Shown here: piece by piece, positions 47,694 to 56,989 of the stretch
How the letters are laid out: each line of letters opens with the position of its first letter
How positions within the stretch are numbered: the first letter of the stretch is position 1
Source: Pseudomonas rhodesiae
Lineage (GTDB): Bacteria; Pseudomonadota; Gammaproteobacteria; Pseudomonadales; Pseudomonadaceae
NCBI RefSeq assembly: GCF_007858255.1
Contig: NZ_VFEU01000011.1
Location: 121,241-185,240 of the forward strand
Direction: 5' to 3'
Length of the DNA: 64,000 nucleotides
The notes under the pieces: generated by a model
What the model was told of the DNA's origin: nothing
Seen by the model: only the letters and a program-made list of their open reading frames with translations
Database searches by the model: none
Position numbers and translations under genes: made by a program

Positions 47694-49304
47694 ATGTTGA
47701 ATTTCTCTGCCCATGAGTACCCCTATCCGTCGCAACGTCAAAGTGTGTTCGCCCATCGCGGCATGGTAGCCGCGTCCCAGCCCCTGGCCGCTCAGGCCGG
47801 TATTGAAGTCATGCAGCAGGGCGGCAATGCCATCGATGCCGCCATCGCCACGGCGGCGGCGCTCACCGTAGTTGAACCCACCGGCTGCGGCCTGGGGGGC
47901 GATGCGTTTGCGCTGGTCTGGTGCAAAGGCCAACTGCACGGTCTGAACGGCAACGGCCATGCGCCGGCAGCGTTGAGTATCGAGGCGGCCAAGGCAGCCG
48001 GCTACGAGCGTATGCCGCTGTACGGTTGGACGCCGGTGACAGTGCCTGGCTGCCCGTCGGCCTGGGCGGAACTGTCGCAACGCTTCGGCAAGTTGCCCTT
48101 CGCTGCGCTGCTGCAACCGGCCATCCGCTTGGCACGGGATGGTTTTCCAGTGTCGCCGGTGGTTGCCCATCAATGGCAACTGGCCGTGAACGAATTCAGC
48201 CCCCATCGCGACCCGGTGCTCGATGCCTGGTTCGACACTTTCCTCATCGATGGGCGCGCGCCCAAAACCGGCGAGATATTCCGCAATGCGGCCCAGGCCC
48301 GCACGTTGGAGGAACTGGCCGTCACGCGCTGTGAAAGCCTGTATCGCGGCGCCCTGGCCGAGCGCCTGGACGCGCATGCCCGCGCCACTGGCGGTTACCT
48401 GCGCGCCAGCGATCTCAAGGATTACCGCGCCCAATGGGTGGAGCCGATCCACATTAACTATCGCGGCGTCGACGTCTGGGAGATCCCCCCCAGCGGCCAG
48501 GGGCTGGTCGCGCTGATGGCGCTGAAAATCCTCGAAGGTTTCCACTTCGATCACCGCGACAGCCCACAGACCTGGCATCGTCAGCTTGAAGCCATGAAGC
48601 TGGCCTACAGCGACGGCCTGCATTACATCACCGACCCGCTGCACATGCGCATGGCGGTGGACGACCTGCTCAGCGACCGCTACAGCAGCCGTCGCCGCGC
48701 GCAGATCGGCGAGCAGGCGCAACCGCCCAAACCTGGCGACCCGCACGCCAGCGGCACGGTGTACCTGGCCACCGCCGACGCCGAAGGCAACATGGTCTCG
48801 TTCATCCAGAGCAACTACCACGGCTTCGGCTCCGGCGTGGTACTGCCCGACAGCGGCATCGCCCTGCAGAACCGCGGCCAGGAGTTCAGCCTCGACGCCA
48901 CCCACGCCAACTGCCTGGCTCCCGGCAAGAAAACCTTCCACACCATCATCCCCGGCTTCCTCACCCAGAACGGCCACGCCCTCGGCCCATTCGGTGTGAT
49001 GGGCGGTTACATGCAGCCCCAGGGGCACGTGCAGATGGTGATGAATCTGGTGGACTTCGGCCTCAACCCGCAGGCCGCGCTGGATGCACCGCGCTGGCAA
49101 TGGTTGGGCGATATGAATGTCGGCGTCGAGCACGGCGCTTCTCGCGAGTTGGCCAATGCCCTGGCGCGGCGCGGTCACCAGGTGCAGATCGCCAGCGACC
49201 TCACCGATTACGGGCGCGGGCAGATCATCCTGCGCGACCCACACAGCGGGGTGTTATGCGGCGGCACCGAGCCGCGGGCGGATGGGCATATCGCGGTGTG
49301 GTAA
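47694..49304 (+). CDS. ggt: Gamma-glutamyltransferase family enzyme (cytoplasmic)
   Basis: This 536-residue protein is an Ntn hydrolase of the gamma-glutamyltransferase family. It is made as a proenzyme that cuts itself before Thr355 in HASGTVYLATADAEGN. Other family segments are GMVAASQPLAAQAGIEVMQQ, GGNAIDAAIATAAALTVVEP and IPPSGQGLVALMALKIL. It has no signal peptide, unlike the periplasmic Ggt of E. coli, so it should act in the cytoplasm on substrate imported by the adjacent ABC transporter. The gene starts 36 bases after the ATPase gene, so it is probably in the same operon. Confidence 0.93.
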   Translation: MLNFSAHEYPYPSQRQSVFAHRGMVAASQPLAAQAGIEVMQQGGNAIDAAIATAAALTVVEPTGCGLGGDAFALVWCKGQLHGLNGNGHAPAALSIEAAKAAGYERMPLYGWTPVTVPGCPSAWAELSQRFGKLPFAALLQPAIRLARDGFPVSPVVAHQWQLAVNEFSPHRDPVLDAWFDTFLIDGRAPKTGEIFRNAAQARTLEELAVTRCESLYRGALAERLDAHARATGGYLRASDLKDYRAQWVEPIHINYRGVDVWEIPPSGQGLVALMALKILEGFHFDHRDSPQTWHRQLEAMKLAYSDGLHYITDPLHMRMAVDDLLSDRYSSRRRAQIGEQAQPPKPGDPHASGTVYLATADAEGNMVSFIQSNYHGFGSGVVLPDSGIALQNRGQEFSLDATHANCLAPGKKTFHTIIPGFLTQNGHALGPFGVMGGYMQPQGHVQMVMNLVDFGLNPQAALDAPRWQWLGDMNVGVEHGASRELANALARRGHQVQIASDLTDYGRGQIILRDPHSGVLCGGTEPRADGHIAVW

Positions 49305-49370
49305 AACGCACTATTTGCGGCTCATGGGCATTTTGGATAGGGTGCATACCTGCCCCCCCAGGATGCCCCC

Positions 49371-49985
49371 ATGACCGATCCCGCTGCTAAAACCCGTCGC
49401 GCCCCCAAAGGTGAAAAACGCCGCGAAGAGCTGCTGGACGCGGCCTTGCAGGTGTTTTCCCGCGAAGGTTACAGCGGCGCGTCCGTGGCGCGGGTGGCGG
49501 CGGTTGCCGGTCTCTCGGTGGCGGGGTTGCTGCATCACTATCCCAGCAAGATCTCGTTGCTGATGGGCGTGCTGCAACGGCGTGACGAGATTAATCAGCG
49601 GATCGCCGATCAAGTGCGCGCCGAGAAGACGCTGTGCGGGTTGCTCGGCAGCCTGCGGGCGATCAATGCCGCGAACGCCAATGCGCCGGGGGTAGTGCGC
49701 GCGTTCACCATTCTCAATGCCGAAAGCCTGCTCGATGCACAGCCGGCCTGGGCCTGGTTCCAGCAACGCTATGAGGGGATCCAACGACGTTTGCAGGGAC
49801 AGTTCGCCGATCTCGTGGCGGCGGGAGAAGTGCGCAGCGATGTGGACATCCCTGGGCTGGTGGAAGAAATCCTGGCCATGATGGATGGCCTGCAAATCCA
49901 GTGGCTGCGGTTTCCCGAGCGGGTGGACCTGGTGGCGCGCTTCGATACCTACCTTGCGCGGGTCGAAGCGGCCATCAGAACCTGA
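49371..49985 (+). CDS. TetR-family regulator
   Basis: This 204-residue regulator has the TetR helix-turn-helix at about 18-65 (RREELLDAALQVFSREGYSG, VARVAAVAGLSVAGLLHHYP, SKISLLMGVL) and a C-terminal ligand domain of variable sequence. It lies 66 bases after the gamma-glutamyltransferase gene in the same direction and could control that operon or the convergent beta-glucosidase gene. The start ATG 49371 lacks a strong ribosome site. Confidence 0.9.
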   Translation: MTDPAAKTRRAPKGEKRREELLDAALQVFSREGYSGASVARVAAVAGLSVAGLLHHYPSKISLLMGVLQRRDEINQRIADQVRAEKTLCGLLGSLRAINAANANAPGVVRAFTILNAESLLDAQPAWAWFQQRYEGIQRRLQGQFADLVAAGEVRSDVDIPGLVEEILAMMDGLQIQWLRFPERVDLVARFDTYLARVEAAIRT

Positions 49986-50043
49986 GCCGAACGCGGGTCA
50001 AGTGTGGTAGGGCGCAAGCCCAGCCACACCCGGCCGCGCTGGA

Positions 50044-52794
50044 TCAGTTACCTGCAGCGCTGCCCTGGCTGCTGTCATCACTCATGTCATAGCCATCACC
50101 GTCGCTGGTGCCGCTGTCGCCTTGGTTTTGATGCAGCACGCCGCCGGTCTTGACCGTCGATTCACGCAACGTCGAGTTCAGCGCCGAACGTGGCAGCGGG
50201 TTGCTGGTGCCGGTCGACAGTTCCTGGCGGAACGGGTTGACCAGCTTGGCGTTCAGGCGAATGTCCTGGGACGACGCGCCCACCGACAGGGTGAAACTGT
50301 CGGCGTCCACCACCCAGTGCTTGCTCGCCACGTCGTAGTAGGCCAGCGAGCGGTCATTGAGCTCGATGGTGACGCGCTTGCTTTCGCCCGGCTTGAGGAA
50401 CACTTTTTTGTAGCCCTTGAGTTCCTTCAGCGCGCGTTCGACTTTCGGGTTGTTCTGCCCCACATACAATTGCGCCACTTCGGCGCCGCCCACCTTGCCG
50501 GTGTTGGCCAGGTCGAACGAGACTTTGATCGGCGCACCGGCCACCGCCACCCCAGGGGTGACGCTGATATTGCTGTAGCCAAACGTGGTGTACGACAAGC
50601 CGTAGCCGAACGGGTAGAGCGGTTTGATGCCCTTTTTCTCGTAGCCGCGATAACCCAGGAACAGGTCGTCCTTGTAGCTCATCTCGTCCAGGGTTTCCTG
50701 GTTGTCGAACTTGGGGAAGGTCGCGTAGATCGGGTTGTCTTCGATATTGCGTTCGATGCTGATCGGCAGTTTGGCCGACGGGTTGACCTTGCCCAGCAGG
50801 ATCTCCGCCAACGCCTGGCCACCGTTCTGTCCAGGGTAGAACGCATGCAGCGCGGCCGGCACCTGATCGACCCAGTCGCTCATCTTCAACCCGGTGCCGC
50901 CGTGCAGGGTGACGACGGTGTTCGGGTTGACCTTGGCGATGCTCTGAATCAGCAGGTTCTGATATTCCGGCAGATCGAAGCTGTGGTCGAAGCCTTCGCC
51001 TTCGTACTCGTTGCTGTTACCGGCCGCGACCAGTACCGCGTCGTAGTTGGCCAGGTCCTTCGGCGCCACCAACGAAGCCCAGCTCATCTGCACGCCCACC
51101 AGGCCGCCCATGGTCGAGAGGTAGCCATTGCGACGCGAGTATTCCAGCTTGATGTCGACCGGTTTGCCGGCCTCCAGCTTGACCTTGGCAAACACCGGAA
51201 TGGTCGGCGGGATGCTGTTGTTGGGCAGCGGCTTGCCGTCGCCGTTATCGAGGACTTTCTGGCCGTTCACGTACAGGCGCACCGCACCGTCGGCGCGCAC
51301 CTTGAACACCTGCTCGCCGCTGACCGTCGGGGTAATCTGGCCGCTGTAGCGGATCGATGTGGCGGCGGTGTCGCCGTTGACCGGCAGGCTGTCGGTGGAC
51401 CAGTCCAGGTCGACATGCTGGTCGGTGCGGCGCGCGGCCGGATCGCCGGACCAGTTGGCGTTGCTGAAGAACTCGGTCTTCAGGCCCTTGACGGGGTTGC
51501 CGTCGCTATCGGCGTGGGTCCAGCTCGAGGTGGCCGGGTCCAGGGACAGGCCGTCGATAAACTCCACCTTTGCGCCCGGCGCCAATTGCTGCAGGCCGCT
51601 CAGCTCGCTGATGTAGTTGGCTGCCATCACGTTGGCACTGCCGAAACCGGTGGGCGGCGCGTACTTGGCGAGGCTGCCGACCACGGCGATGCGCTTGACC
51701 TTCTTGGCATCCAGCGGCAGCAGGTTGTTCTGGTTCTTGAGCAGCACAATGCCTTCGCGCGCGGCATTCAGCGCCACGCGATTGCTGGTGGCGCTGTTCA
51801 TATTGTGGCTGGTCAACGGTGCCTTGCTGTCGAACTTGTACAGGTAGATCTGCTTAAGGATGCGCCGCACTTTGTCATCAATGGTCGCGCTGCTCAGTTC
51901 GCCGCTGTCCAGGTACGGCTTGAGCACCGTGCTGTTCATCTGGTAGCCCATCATGTCCAGATCGGTGCCGGCCTGGGCTGCGGGCAAGCCATCGACCACC
52001 GCGTTGTAGTCGCTCTGCACAAAGCCCGGATAGCCCCATTCGGTTTTCAGAATGTCGTGCATCAGGTGCTTGTTCTGGCAGGCGAACTCGCCGTTCACTT
52101 TCTGGAAGGCGCACATCATCATCGCGACTTTGCTGTTCTTGGACGCGGATTCGAACGGCGGCAACGTCATCTCGCGCAGCACGCGTTCGCTGATGATTTC
52201 ATTGAGGTGGAAGCGGTTGCTTTCCTGATCGTTGGCGGCGAAATGCTTGGCATTGGCCCACACGCCACGGGACTGGATACCGTTGATCAACGCCGGGCCC
52301 AGGCTGGCGCCGAGGAACGGGTCTTCACCGGACAGGTACTCGAACGCACGGCCGCTGTACGGCATGCGGTACAGGTTCACACCGGGGCCGGTGACGAACT
52401 GATAGCCGCCGCTGGCGGTGTCATAACCCAGCGCCCGGCCCAAGTCGATGGCGCGGCGCGGGTTCCAGCTGGCTGCCAGGTTCGGGCCCGACGGGTACAC
52501 CACGCCCTGGGCATTGCCTTCGCTGGTGTAGCGCACGCCCACGCCACCGTCGGCGCCGTGGATCTGTGGAATGCCGTACTGGCTCAGGGGTTTGACGTCC
52601 CAGCCACCGATACCGCCGATGTAGGCAAGTTTTTCCTCCATGGTCATCTTCGCCAGGGTTTTATCCGCCGCTTTTTCCGCGCGGCTCATTCGGCCCTCGT
52701 CCAGCGCCGGGCTGGTGCCCGCATGCACTTGGGACACGGCCAGGGCCAGCAGGGCGAGCGCCGACTGCGCCCCGATCTTTTTGCGTTTACTCAT
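50044..52794 (-). CDS. Exported GH3 beta-glucosidase with PA14 insert
   Basis: This 916-residue enzyme has a signal peptide (IGAQSALALLALAVSQVHA), a GH3 N-terminal barrel with AKHFAAND near 182 and catalytic nucleophile Asp262 in FVQSDYNAVV, a GH3 C-terminal domain, a PA14 domain inserted at about 430-560 (KTEFFSNANWSGDPA, VFKVRADGAVRLYVNGQKVL) and a C-terminal fibronectin-III-like domain. It removes terminal beta-glucose from oligosaccharides, and the PA14 insert probably helps bind substrate. After the last domain a 50-residue Ser/Asp/Gly-rich tail is unusual. I chose ATG 52792-52794 (complement) with GGAGAG upstream. Confidence 0.92.
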   Translation of the reverse strand: MSKRKKIGAQSALALLALAVSQVHAGTSPALDEGRMSRAEKAADKTLAKMTMEEKLAYIGGIGGWDVKPLSQYGIPQIHGADGGVGVRYTSEGNAQGVVYPSGPNLAASWNPRRAIDLGRALGYDTASGGYQFVTGPGVNLYRMPYSGRAFEYLSGEDPFLGASLGPALINGIQSRGVWANAKHFAANDQESNRFHLNEIISERVLREMTLPPFESASKNSKVAMMMCAFQKVNGEFACQNKHLMHDILKTEWGYPGFVQSDYNAVVDGLPAAQAGTDLDMMGYQMNSTVLKPYLDSGELSSATIDDKVRRILKQIYLYKFDSKAPLTSHNMNSATSNRVALNAAREGIVLLKNQNNLLPLDAKKVKRIAVVGSLAKYAPPTGFGSANVMAANYISELSGLQQLAPGAKVEFIDGLSLDPATSSWTHADSDGNPVKGLKTEFFSNANWSGDPAARRTDQHVDLDWSTDSLPVNGDTAATSIRYSGQITPTVSGEQVFKVRADGAVRLYVNGQKVLDNGDGKPLPNNSIPPTIPVFAKVKLEAGKPVDIKLEYSRRNGYLSTMGGLVGVQMSWASLVAPKDLANYDAVLVAAGNSNEYEGEGFDHSFDLPEYQNLLIQSIAKVNPNTVVTLHGGTGLKMSDWVDQVPAALHAFYPGQNGGQALAEILLGKVNPSAKLPISIERNIEDNPIYATFPKFDNQETLDEMSYKDDLFLGYRGYEKKGIKPLYPFGYGLSYTTFGYSNISVTPGVAVAGAPIKVSFDLANTGKVGGAEVAQLYVGQNNPKVERALKELKGYKKVFLKPGESKRVTIELNDRSLAYYDVASKHWVVDADSFTLSVGASSQDIRLNAKLVNPFRQELSTGTSNPLPRSALNSTLRESTVKTGGVLHQNQGDSGTSDGDGYDMSDDSSQGSAAGN

Positions 52795-53302
52795 GGGTCT
52801 CTCCGACAACAACAGTTCAATCAATAGGCGCGTTAAACAACAGGGTTTGCTGCGCGCTCATCACTTTTTCAAAGGCAATAGTTGCCCCTGATCGCAATTT
52901 TTAGCCGATGGCTAATTGCAACTACTTGGCGAAATTCGCGGACGTATTAGTTGGAAATTGTATTAATTATTCTTGTGGATGGTGTCTATGCGATATCACG
53001 CCATGGCATTTTGAATCGCAAAAACGTCACAATTAAGGCAATTCTTGCGCTTATAAGTCAAATAAAAGCTAATTTTTGCGAAAAATAAGAAATAATTCCT
53101 TACGTTTTGGAACTTACGCTAAACCTACAAGTCGATTGGTTTAAGAAAATATATGCAGTCATGGCGAACTAATGGCGTTGCCCGATGGTTCTAAAGTGCC
53201 ATGTTTCATACAGGCTGTAACACTTCCTGCTTTGGTGTAGGGTCTTGAACTTAGTCAAGGCGCCACTTGAGCCGAACGCTGTTTTTTATCTGGAGAATAT
53301 TT
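52795..53302. other. AT-rich divergent intergenic region
   Basis: This 500-base gap between the divergent GH3 and small exported peptide genes is markedly AT-rich from about 52,900 to 53,200. I see no gene, terminator or clear operator. It should contain the promoters for both directions. AT-richness here may mark a binding zone for H-NS-like MvaT proteins in Pseudomonas, but that is inference. Confidence 0.5.
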
Positions 53303-53530
53303 ATGAAAGTTTCCCTGTTGGGTGCCGGTATTGTGCTGGGCGTTGCATTGAGTGGCGCGGCCATGGCCGCCGACTCCACCGATGCAGATGCCCAGTCTGG
53401 CGCTGCCGATTCCACGGTGCTGACCCAGACCCACGATGCCAAAGCCGCCAAGAAACAAAAGGCCGAAACCACCAAGGGCGGTCGCCCACTGAACAGCAGC
53501 CACCAGGCCGCGCCGAAAACCTCGAACTAA
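53303..53530 (+). CDS. Small exported Ala/Thr/Lys-rich protein
   Basis: This 75-residue protein has a signal peptide (MKVSLLGAGIVLGVALSGAA then MAA before DSTDAD) and a mature part of about 50 residues without hydrophobic segments or cysteines: acidic first, then lysine-rich (THDAKAAKKQKAETTKGG). A TGGAG ribosome site precedes ATG 53303. It lies directly upstream of the secretion operon in the same direction, about 90 bases away with a hairpin between. Function unknown. It could be co-regulated with, or act in, the secretion system. Confidence 0.65.
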   Translation: MKVSLLGAGIVLGVALSGAAMAADSTDADAQSGAADSTVLTQTHDAKAAKKQKAETTKGGRPLNSSHQAAPKTSN

Positions 53531-53545
53531 CGGGAAAACCGATCG

Positions 53546-53578
53546 CCTGTGGGAGATGGCAAGCGCCATTCCCACAGG
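53546..53578. repeat. REP-like palindrome
   Basis: CCTGTGGGA and TCCCACAGG flank an inner ATGGC-AAGC-GCCAT hairpin, so the whole 33 bases fold into one long stem. There is no T-run. The CTGTGGGA core is common in intergenic repeats of P. fluorescens relatives. Confidence 0.65.
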
Positions 53579-53622
53579 CCTGTTGAACATAGTCCCTCAC
53601 ATAGCCCCTCAGACCGTCACCC

Positions 53623-55341
53623 ATGTCCAACCCTTCAACGCCCATCGATGCCTGCCAGACCCCCCTCCCGGAGACCGACCAGGTCTGCGCCTGGCTGATG
53701 CGGCACGCCGGCCTGAAAACCGTCGATCTGGAGCGCGCTCGCCGTCTGGCCCAGGCGTCCGCCGATGACGAATTGCTCGGCCTGCTCACGCGTCTGGGGC
53801 TGGTTTCCGAAGTCGAACTGGCGCGCGCCTGGGCTCAATTGCTGGGCGCGCCGCTGCTGTTGGCCGAGGCCGCGCCCGCGCTGCTTGATCCGTTACCGGT
53901 GTTGACCGAGCGCTTTATGCGTCATTACCAAGTGGTGCCGGTGGGGTGGCAAGAAGGCGGGCTGACGGTGCTGTCGGCCAACCCGGCGCAACGCTACGCG
54001 TTCCAGGCCCTGGCCTATGCCTGCGGCGTGCCGGTGTGGCTGGCGGTGGGGCCGCGCACCGAAGTCGATACCTTGATCGAGCGCTATTACGGCCAGGGCC
54101 GCTCGACCATGGGCACGTTGATCGAAAACCTCGATGAGCAGGGCGGCGCCTTGGAAGACATCGAACACCTCAAGGACATGGCCTCCGAAGCGCCGGTGAT
54201 TCGGCTGGTCAACCTGATCCTGCAACGCGCCGTCGAGCAGCGCGCCTCGGACATCCATATCGAACCGTTCGAGAACCAACTCAAGGTGCGCTACCGCATC
54301 GACGGCGTGCTGTACGACGCCGAAGCGCCGCCGTCCAGCTCGTCGGCGGCGGTGATTTCCCGAGTAAAGATCATGGCGCGCCTGGACATCGCCGAGCGTC
54401 GCCTGCCCCAGGACGGGCGCATCATGCTGCGCATCCAGGGCAAGGAACTGGACCTGCGGGTGTCCACGGTGCCCACCAGTTTTGGCGAGTCGGTGGTGAT
54501 GCGTTTGCTCGACCGCCAGACCGTACGCTTCGACTTCCAGAGCCTGGGCTTTGACGGCGAGCGCCTGCAAACCTTTCTCGACGTGCTGGAGCGGCCCCAC
54601 GGCATTCTGCTGGTCACCGGCCCGACCGGCTCGGGCAAAACCACCACGTTGTACACCGCGCTGTCGCGGCTCAATACCGCCGAACGCAAGATCATCACCG
54701 TGGAAGACCCGGTGGAATACCAACTCGAAGGCATTAACCAGATCCAGGTCAAACCCGCCATCGGCCTGGATTTTGCCGGTGCGTTGCGCTCTATCGTGCG
54801 TCAGGACCCGGACGTGATCATGATCGGTGAGATCCGCGACCTGGAGACCTGCCGCATCGCGATCCAATCGTCGTTGACCGGGCACCTGGTGCTGTCGACC
54901 CTGCACACCAACAGCGCGGCGGCGAGTATCACGCGCCTGCTGGACATGGGCGTGGAGAGCTACCTGATCGCCTCGACGGTCAACGGCATCCTGGCCCAGC
55001 GCCTGGTGCGCCGCCTGGACCCAGCCACGCGCGTAGCCTTCGAAGCACCGCCTGAATTGATCGCGGAACATGGCCTGGATCGTCTGACGGACCGACGTCC
55101 GATTGTGCTCTATCGCCCCGGCACTGGTGGTTATCGCGGCCGTAGCGCCATCACCGAATTGCTGGTGATGAATGACGAACTGCGCAGCCTGCTGATGCGC
55201 CAGGCTGACGCTGCCACCCTCGAACAGGCGGCGCGCCGCAGCGGCCTGCGTACCCTGCACGAAGAAGGCTTGCGCCAGGCGCTGGCCGGCATCACCTCGC
55301 TGGAAGAAGTGCTGCGCGTCACGCGTGGGGAGGGCACGTGA
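53623..55341 (+). CDS. gspE: Type II secretion ATPase GspE (Hxc-like)
   Basis: This 572-residue hexameric ATPase drives pseudopilus assembly from the cytoplasm. It has an N1/N2 domain (about 20-160), Walker A GPTGSGKTT at 333-341, an Asp box IITVEDPVEYQ, Walker B VIMIGEIRD and a His box LSTLHTN. The C-terminal domain keeps the GYRGRSAITELL motif, but the four zinc-binding cysteines usually found just before it are missing (YRPGTGGYRGR). It is the first gene of an 11-gene operon and overlaps gspF by 4 bases. Confidence 0.95.
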   Translation: MSNPSTPIDACQTPLPETDQVCAWLMRHAGLKTVDLERARRLAQASADDELLGLLTRLGLVSEVELARAWAQLLGAPLLLAEAAPALLDPLPVLTERFMRHYQVVPVGWQEGGLTVLSANPAQRYAFQALAYACGVPVWLAVGPRTEVDTLIERYYGQGRSTMGTLIENLDEQGGALEDIEHLKDMASEAPVIRLVNLILQRAVEQRASDIHIEPFENQLKVRYRIDGVLYDAEAPPSSSSAAVISRVKIMARLDIAERRLPQDGRIMLRIQGKELDLRVSTVPTSFGESVVMRLLDRQTVRFDFQSLGFDGERLQTFLDVLERPHGILLVTGPTGSGKTTTLYTALSRLNTAERKIITVEDPVEYQLEGINQIQVKPAIGLDFAGALRSIVRQDPDVIMIGEIRDLETCRIAIQSSLTGHLVLSTLHTNSAAASITRLLDMGVESYLIASTVNGILAQRLVRRLDPATRVAFEAPPELIAEHGLDRLTDRRPIVLYRPGTGGYRGRSAITELLVMNDELRSLLMRQADAATLEQAARRSGLRTLHEEGLRQALAGITSLEEVLRVTRGEGT

Positions 55342-56540
55342 GCCTGTTCAAATACCGCGCCCTCGATGCTCAGGGGGCGCCGCACAACGGCACGCTCGAC
55401 GCGAAGGATCAACCCACCGCCGTGGCCCTGTTGCAAAAGCGCGGCCTGCTGGTGCTGCAGCTCGAGCCTGCGGGCCTCAGCGGCCTGCATAAAGCTCTGG
55501 GCCGTGGCCAGCTCAACGGCGCCGCCCTGGTCAGCTTTACCCAGCAACTGGCCACGTTGCTCGGCGCCGGGCAACCCTTGGAGCGCGCCCTCGGCATTCT
55601 GCTCAAGCAACCCGGCCAACCGCAGACCCGCGCGCTGATCGAGCGCATCCGCGAACAGGTCAAGGCCGGCCAGCCGTTATCCAAAGCCCTGGAAGCAGAA
55701 GGCGGGCAGTTCTCGCCGCTGTACCTGAGCATGGTGCGCGCCGGTGAGGCGGGCGGGGCCCTGGAAAACACCCTGCGTCAACTCAGCGATTACCTGGAAC
55801 GCAGCCAGTTGCTGCGAGGCGAAGTGATCAACGCGCTGATCTACCCGGCGTTTCTGGTGGTCGGCGTACTCGGTTCCCTGGCGCTGCTGCTGGCCTATGT
55901 GGTGCCGCAATTCGTGCCGATTTTCACAGACCTCGGCGTGCCGATCCCGCTGATCACCGAAGTGATCCTGGGCCTTGGGCAGTTTCTCGGCGCCTATGGA
56001 TTAGCCGTGCTGGCCGGTCTGATCGTAACGGTCTGGGTCCTGGTCGCGCGCCTGCGCGACCCCCAGCGCCGCGAACGCTATGACCGTCGCGTGCTCGGCC
56101 TGCGCGTTATCGGCCCGTTGCTGCAACGGGTCGAAGCCGCACGCCTGGCGCGCACCCTCGGCACCTTGCTCAGCAACGGCGTGGCCCTGCTGCAAGCATT
56201 GGTGATTGCGCGGCAGGTCTGCACCAACCGCGCCTTGCAAGCCCAGGTGGCCCAGGCCGCCGAGTCGGTCAAGGGCGGCGGCACCCTGGCCAGTGCGTTC
56301 GGCGCCGAGCCGCTGCTGCCGGACCTGGCTCTGCAAATGATTGAAGTCGGCGAACAGGCTGGCGACCTGGACGGCATGTTGCTTAAGGTCGCCGATGTGT
56401 TCGACGTTGAAGCCAAGCGCGGCATCGACCGCTTGCTAGCCGCGCTGGTGCCGTCGCTGACCGTGGTCATGGCGGTGCTGGTGGCGGTGATCATGCTGGC
56501 GATCATGCTGCCGCTGATGAGCCTGACCAGCAATATATGA
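55338..56540 (+). CDS. gspF: Type II secretion inner-membrane protein GspF
   Basis: This 400-residue protein has the two T2SSF domains (about 70-190 and 270-395) and three membrane helices (VINALIYPAFLVVGVLGSLA region near 170, LAVLAGLIVTVWVLVARL near 225, and a C-terminal one near 370). YRALDAQGAPHNGTLDAKDQ at the N-terminus is typical. It forms the platform with GspL and GspM to which GspE binds. The 4-base overlaps on both sides imply translational coupling. Confidence 0.95.
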   Translation: MSLFKYRALDAQGAPHNGTLDAKDQPTAVALLQKRGLLVLQLEPAGLSGLHKALGRGQLNGAALVSFTQQLATLLGAGQPLERALGILLKQPGQPQTRALIERIREQVKAGQPLSKALEAEGGQFSPLYLSMVRAGEAGGALENTLRQLSDYLERSQLLRGEVINALIYPAFLVVGVLGSLALLLAYVVPQFVPIFTDLGVPIPLITEVILGLGQFLGAYGLAVLAGLIVTVWVLVARLRDPQRRERYDRRVLGLRVIGPLLQRVEAARLARTLGTLLSNGVALLQALVIARQVCTNRALQAQVAQAAESVKGGGTLASAFGAEPLLPDLALQMIEVGEQAGDLDGMLLKVADVFDVEAKRGIDRLLAALVPSLTVVMAVLVAVIMLAIMLPLMSLTSNI

Positions 56541-56560
56541 ACCCACAAGGACCCACTCCC

Positions 56561-56986
56561 ATGCGCCATACCCGATTCAAACCCGCCCGCCGCCAGGGCG
56601 GTTTTACCTTGCTGGAAATGCTCGCCGTGATCGTGCTGCTGGGCATCGTCGCGACCATCGTGGTGCGCCAGGTCGGCGGCAACGTGGACAAGGGCAAATA
56701 CGGCGCGGGCAAGGCCCAATTGGCCAGCCTGAGCATGAAGATCGAAAGCTATGGCCTAGACGTCGGCTCGCCGCCCAAGACCTTGCAGCAATTGGTCGAA
56801 AAACCCGCCAACAGCGCCGGCTGGGCCGGTCCGTATGCCAAGCCGTCGGACCTCAAAGACCCGTTCGGCCACGCCTTCGGTTACCGCTTCCCCGGCGAAC
56901 ACGGCGCCTTCGACCTGATTTTCTACGGCCAGGACGGCCAGCCCGGCGGCGATGGTTACAGTGCCGACCTGGGCAACTGGGAATAA
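56561..56986 (+). CDS. gspG: Major pseudopilin GspG
   Basis: This 141-residue pseudopilin has a prepilin peptidase site RRQGG^FTLLEMLAV followed by the hydrophobic helix, and the C-terminal glycine-rich region with PFGHAFGYRFPGEHG and calcium-loop residues (DGQPGGDGYSADLGNWE). It is the main subunit of the pseudopilus. I chose ATG 56561 after AAGGA. ATG 56537, overlapping gspF, is an alternative with a longer leader. Confidence 0.95.
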   Translation: MRHTRFKPARRQGGFTLLEMLAVIVLLGIVATIVVRQVGGNVDKGKYGAGKAQLASLSMKIESYGLDVGSPPKTLQQLVEKPANSAGWAGPYAKPSDLKDPFGHAFGYRFPGEHGAFDLIFYGQDGQPGGDGYSADLGNWE

Positions 56987-56989
56987 CCC

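Noticed and set aside
47679..49244. Long leftward frame opposite the gamma-glutamyltransferase gene
   Set aside because: Antisense shadow of a conserved gene, with no start signal and no family features.
50122..52827. Long rightward reading frame opposite the GH3 gene
   Set aside because: No protein-like domains and strong Arg/Val/His bias. The complementary strand encodes an unmistakable GH3 enzyme.
53546..53578. Possible terminator between the small exported protein and gspE
   Set aside because: The stem is long but has no T-run on either strand, and its core matches intergenic repeat sequences, so I list it as a REP-like repeat.
53893..55260. 455-codon leftward frame opposite gspE
   Set aside because: Antisense shadow without ribosome site or recognisable domain.
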